Below the pieces are notes generated by a model. The model was not told the origin of the DNA. It did not search any database and was given only the letters and a program-made list of their open reading frames with translations. From NCBI RefSeq assembly GCF_021155775.2, contig NC_060232.1, forward strand, positions 12,250,251-12,314,250: a DNA stretch of 64,000 bases, read 5' to 3'. Every line of letters begins with the position of its first letter. Position 1 is the first letter of the stretch. A program made the position numbers and the translations under genes. The DNA is from Neodiprion pinetum. Taxonomy: Eukaryota > Arthropoda > Insecta > Hymenoptera > Diprionidae. Positions 61,020 through 64,000 of this stretch are shown one piece after another.

Positions 61020-62825
61020 ATATTGTGCAGTACTCATTAACCGCAGCGTTACCAGCCATCATTCAAGGCAGACTTGGCAACAGCTGCGATGGCTGAGAGA
61101 TACCGGACTGCGAGATTGACAATCGCTTCGCTAACAATAAGTTAGTGAGAAACAAAACTTGAAGATGCATTACGGTAGTGTCTTTCCTACCATGCGCTGC
61201 ACTTTCAGATATCCAATCAACTTTATGTTGTAGGACGGAAACTACTCGAGCACCCGATTAAGTGTCTAACATAATTGTGCAGGATAACGACGATTCATAT
61301 TATCCGAACTGTCATGAGACCACTTACAATTGCCATGCCGGAAGCACTGCGATGGGGCTCCAACTTCTTCACCACAATGAGGTCATCGCAGTTATTCTTC
61401 GACACTAGCTCCAGCTGGACAGCACAAGCATTTCTACCACTATGGGCAGAGCTTGTTCTGCCCCAGACAATCCATTAGACAACGACACACTGGCCAGCTG
61501 ACCTCCAATAATTTTAAAATGAGTCATGCTTGACGCATCGTATGTTGAATCACCTTCTTCAGACCCTTCGCAACATTTACTAGTTTTCCAAATACTGGCC
61601 AACGCCTTTTTGAAGACAAGGTTGTTATCAGCAACGAGCGTGTCTATCTTCTCATTAATACGTTGAATACGCATAACAATTGAGTCCACTTGGATTGCTG
61701 CCACATTGACCCAGCCTAATGTCAATCGACTCAAGTATAGATAGTCGATCATTAGCTACTGGATACATTGGATAATTTGTACAAGACGCAATCACTTGCA
61801 TTTTTTCCTCGTTGGAGATGTAGTCTTACTGGAACACATCAAGTCAAGTTTCCACTAATAAGGAGAGTATCAGATCTCCGAATCATAGATTCTGCTGAAA
61901 CTTCGAGGGATATTTCTGTGGCTCAAAATATGCAGATTCTGATATCATGTAGTTCCATTTATCAGGCCTTTCTCGTCTCGATTTCAATAATCTCTAGTAG
62001 CGTTGCCTTCAGTTGCAAAAATTTGAGAATACTCTGTGAGAAGTCTTTCCATAGAGTCAATACAGGATCTTCCTTGACAGCAACTTCTTGCACTCTGACA
62101 ACAAACTCGTGCAAGATTTTGAATAATTCAGATTTCGATGTCAGAACCGTAGTCAAATGTGGAAGTAGACACATCGTGTCTGCAGTTGCAGCCTGTAGAC
62201 TGACTTACCTCAGAACGCTACTAGGGATATGAAATGATAATTTATCTGTTTACACGTAAATTCATGACAACCAGTCATCGCAATTTCCAGAGAGGACTTT
62301 GAAAATTAATATTTCAGGCAAAAATACACAAGAAGTTTCATTTATCAGGGCATCCCACTCACTAAATTGCTATTTAATCAATTTTAACCTCAGACAACGG
62401 CTCAGTGGATGAGACTACACATCAAAGGCTCTCTATTTACAGGCAAAAAAATACCCCTTAGAGTTTCAACAGAATGCTTGATCGCAAGATCCGATACTCT
62501 TCTTCTAAGGACTAGTTGAAATTTCACCAGAGTTCTTTTGTACCTTCATCGTGAACAAAGCACACGTAGTCACGGAGTACCGGACGGATATGTTTCAGTA
62601 TAGAATTTTGTGTACCAAATAAAATACGAAGATGCGGTTACATATTGGCATCAAATTTTTTTCTGCCAGGATATGAAAGCTCTGAGAAATTTGGATCAGC
62701 CTGTATGAGTTAATTGTATCCTTGTAGTTAACCACCTCAAGCGAACTCCCAATGAACAAGAACTGAATTAATACTTTCGTTCTATTACATAATTGTTGAA
62801 AATCTACTGTTAACAATACCAATTT
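61020..62825 (-). pseudogene. Disrupted minus-strand coding remnant, family unknown
   Basis: Several protein-like segments follow each other on the minus strand but in shifting frames and with in-frame stops. In order they contain VVNYKDTINSYRLIQ, SILKHIRPVLRDYVCFVHDE, LEEEYRILRSSILLKL, ELFKILHEFVVRVQEVAVKE with LTLWKDFSQSILKFLQLK, PDKWNYMISESAYFEPQKYP, IVMRIQRINEKIDTLVADNN with KKALASIWKTSK, and LELVSKNNCDDLIVVKKLEP. The segment at 61752-61405 is the longest (115 codons) and looks partly coiled-coil. Few consistent splice sites separate the pieces, and the one good GTAAGT (62,208) lies only 16 nt before a good acceptor. I read it as a decayed gene, transposon or endogenous viral insertion and cannot decide which. 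Confidence 0.4.
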
Positions 62826-62829
62826 TGAT

Positions 62830-64000
62830 TCGAATTTTCATAAAACGACTCCTAATTTTCGGTCTCAAGCTAATCTCATGGCACCGAGTATCTGCACCAC
62901 ATTAGAAGCGTTGCACAATAATATTTTGGTGGTTATAGGTGTACGTTGCTATTATTTTTCTTACACAGGATTAAATTGATTGTCAATCAACTTCTTACAA
63001 AAATTGACAAAATGTATCATCGTACCGCACATGCAATATAATACGTACCCGTGTCGATTTTTCCTCTTTTATTTTCCCACGCGTGAGCCTGTAAAGGTGA
63101 TAAGGATAAGAAACGTGTAATTGTATACGGAATATGAATAAACTCGTGAAATAGAAATCAGTAAACTTTTATTTTTGACATGATAGGTACATTTACGATG
63201 TACGGATTTTCTACGCGGTTGACGAAGTAATAATTCACCCAATTATCGTAAACCTAATTGTAAGTAAACTATGATAAAATATGAATCAGTATAGAAACCG
63301 AAAGAACACATTATTATTCTTATCTTAAACATATTTGTAGGTACGAATTAAGGGTCGGTATTAATTTCACCGATTAGGGTAAAAGTTTAAGGTTGGAAGA
63401 AAATGGCTAGTCAACTCGTTTGTACCCGTCGTTTGATTAAACGTAGCTGCATCGCATTTTCACTAGCATTGCTTGTTTCTGCAACTAATCGCCCTACGCT
63501 TGCAGCGTAAAAAAACACTTACGATTTATTTCGTGCAAAGTCTTGGTGAAATTGTCTCTGCTTGTTGTCAGGTACCTCATGTACATTTTTACTATCTATT
63601 TCACGTCATTATTTTTTTTTTTCAAATTCATATTGTGTTCAAGTGAACAATAAAATGAAATAATTCAGGTGATTTGGTTCAGTTTAAATAATAATTCCTC
63701 ATGGTTGTTACGTAAATGAAAAATTTTGAATGCCGATGGTCATAATTTAATTTCATACAAACGTGTTGGTCATCGAAACAGAATTTTTATTTAATTTTTT
63801 TTCCCTCAGAATACTGAACTTCAATGTTCCTTGTATAAATATTTACAGCAAGGTAAATAAATATTCCGCTGTTCGCGTATCCGTCGCAAGATAATATTCC
63901 GAATACCGTATTATTAATAATATATCTACGTACATGTGTGTACTGTGTATACTCGTATATTCGTAAAGAAAAATTGATAGAATTCGAATTCAGTACAAAT
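62830..64000. other. No confident gene; one small secretory-looking ORF
   Basis: AT-rich DNA. The plus-strand ORF 63403-63510 encodes 35 residues with Arg/Lys then a hydrophobic core (CIAFSLALLVSA) and ends soon after an Ala-Ala site, as a bare signal peptide would. It is too short to call. No promoter or exon partner was found. Confidence 0.4.

Noticed and set aside
1..64000. CRISPR array, prokaryotic operons, rRNA
   Set aside because: No regularly spaced direct repeats, no bacterial-type gene packing and no rRNA-like blocks. Introns and repeat content are those of an animal nuclear genome.

Overview
The window is animal nuclear DNA, almost certainly from an insect. It is AT-rich, has GT-AG introns, microsatellites and many small DNA transposons, and carries one recognisable conserved gene. 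A hymenopteran (sawfly or wasp type) source is a guess from overall flavour only. There is no operon, CRISPR, rRNA or other prokaryotic feature.

Left end (1-4,880). A 5'-truncated non-LTR retrotransposon piece runs off the left edge on the minus strand, next to a compound GA/GT microsatellite. On the same strand I assembled a compact seven-exon gene from 3,355 down to 753 (265 codons), in which every splice phase agrees; I do not recognise the protein. A second minus-strand coding exon (731-493) starts 21 nt after its stop codon. The 1.2-kb intron between exons 5 and 6 is GC-rich, with a minisatellite and a perfect palindromic CRE, and may hold an internal promoter. A separate 148-residue ORF with an Arg/Gly-rich N-terminus lies at 4,607-4,161, followed by a motif resembling the hammerhead core of Penelope-like elements.

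Middle (4,880-31,700). Mostly non-coding, with dispersed small elements: one TIR family with four copies in the window, a TIR element enclosing a tRNA-like sequence with A and B boxes, a candidate solo LTR with a 37-bp internal tandem duplication, and a TIR element at 21.2 kb. A CpG-rich block at 16.0-16.9 kb ending in a strong splice donor is the best candidate promoter and 5'UTR exon of the one recognised gene.

CREBL2/REPTOR-BP gene (31,733-40,024, plus strand). Three coding exons encode the last 106 residues of a small bZIP protein. The family is known as the partner of the TORC1-responsive factor REPTOR in flies. The short N-terminal coding exon was not found. Its 6.9-kb intron holds a TIR element with a 10-bp target duplication, a direct duplication of about 300 bp, and two further inverted-repeat elements, one with arms of about 215 bp and TA flanks.

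Right end (40,025-64,000). No confident gene. It holds two copies of a 417-bp TIR element, a large imperfect hairpin, a CpG-rich block with nested hairpins beside GA and poly-C tracts, a second copy of a foldback element, and at 62.8-61.0 kb a disrupted minus-strand coding remnant of unknown family. Long stretches without recognisable content are listed as such.
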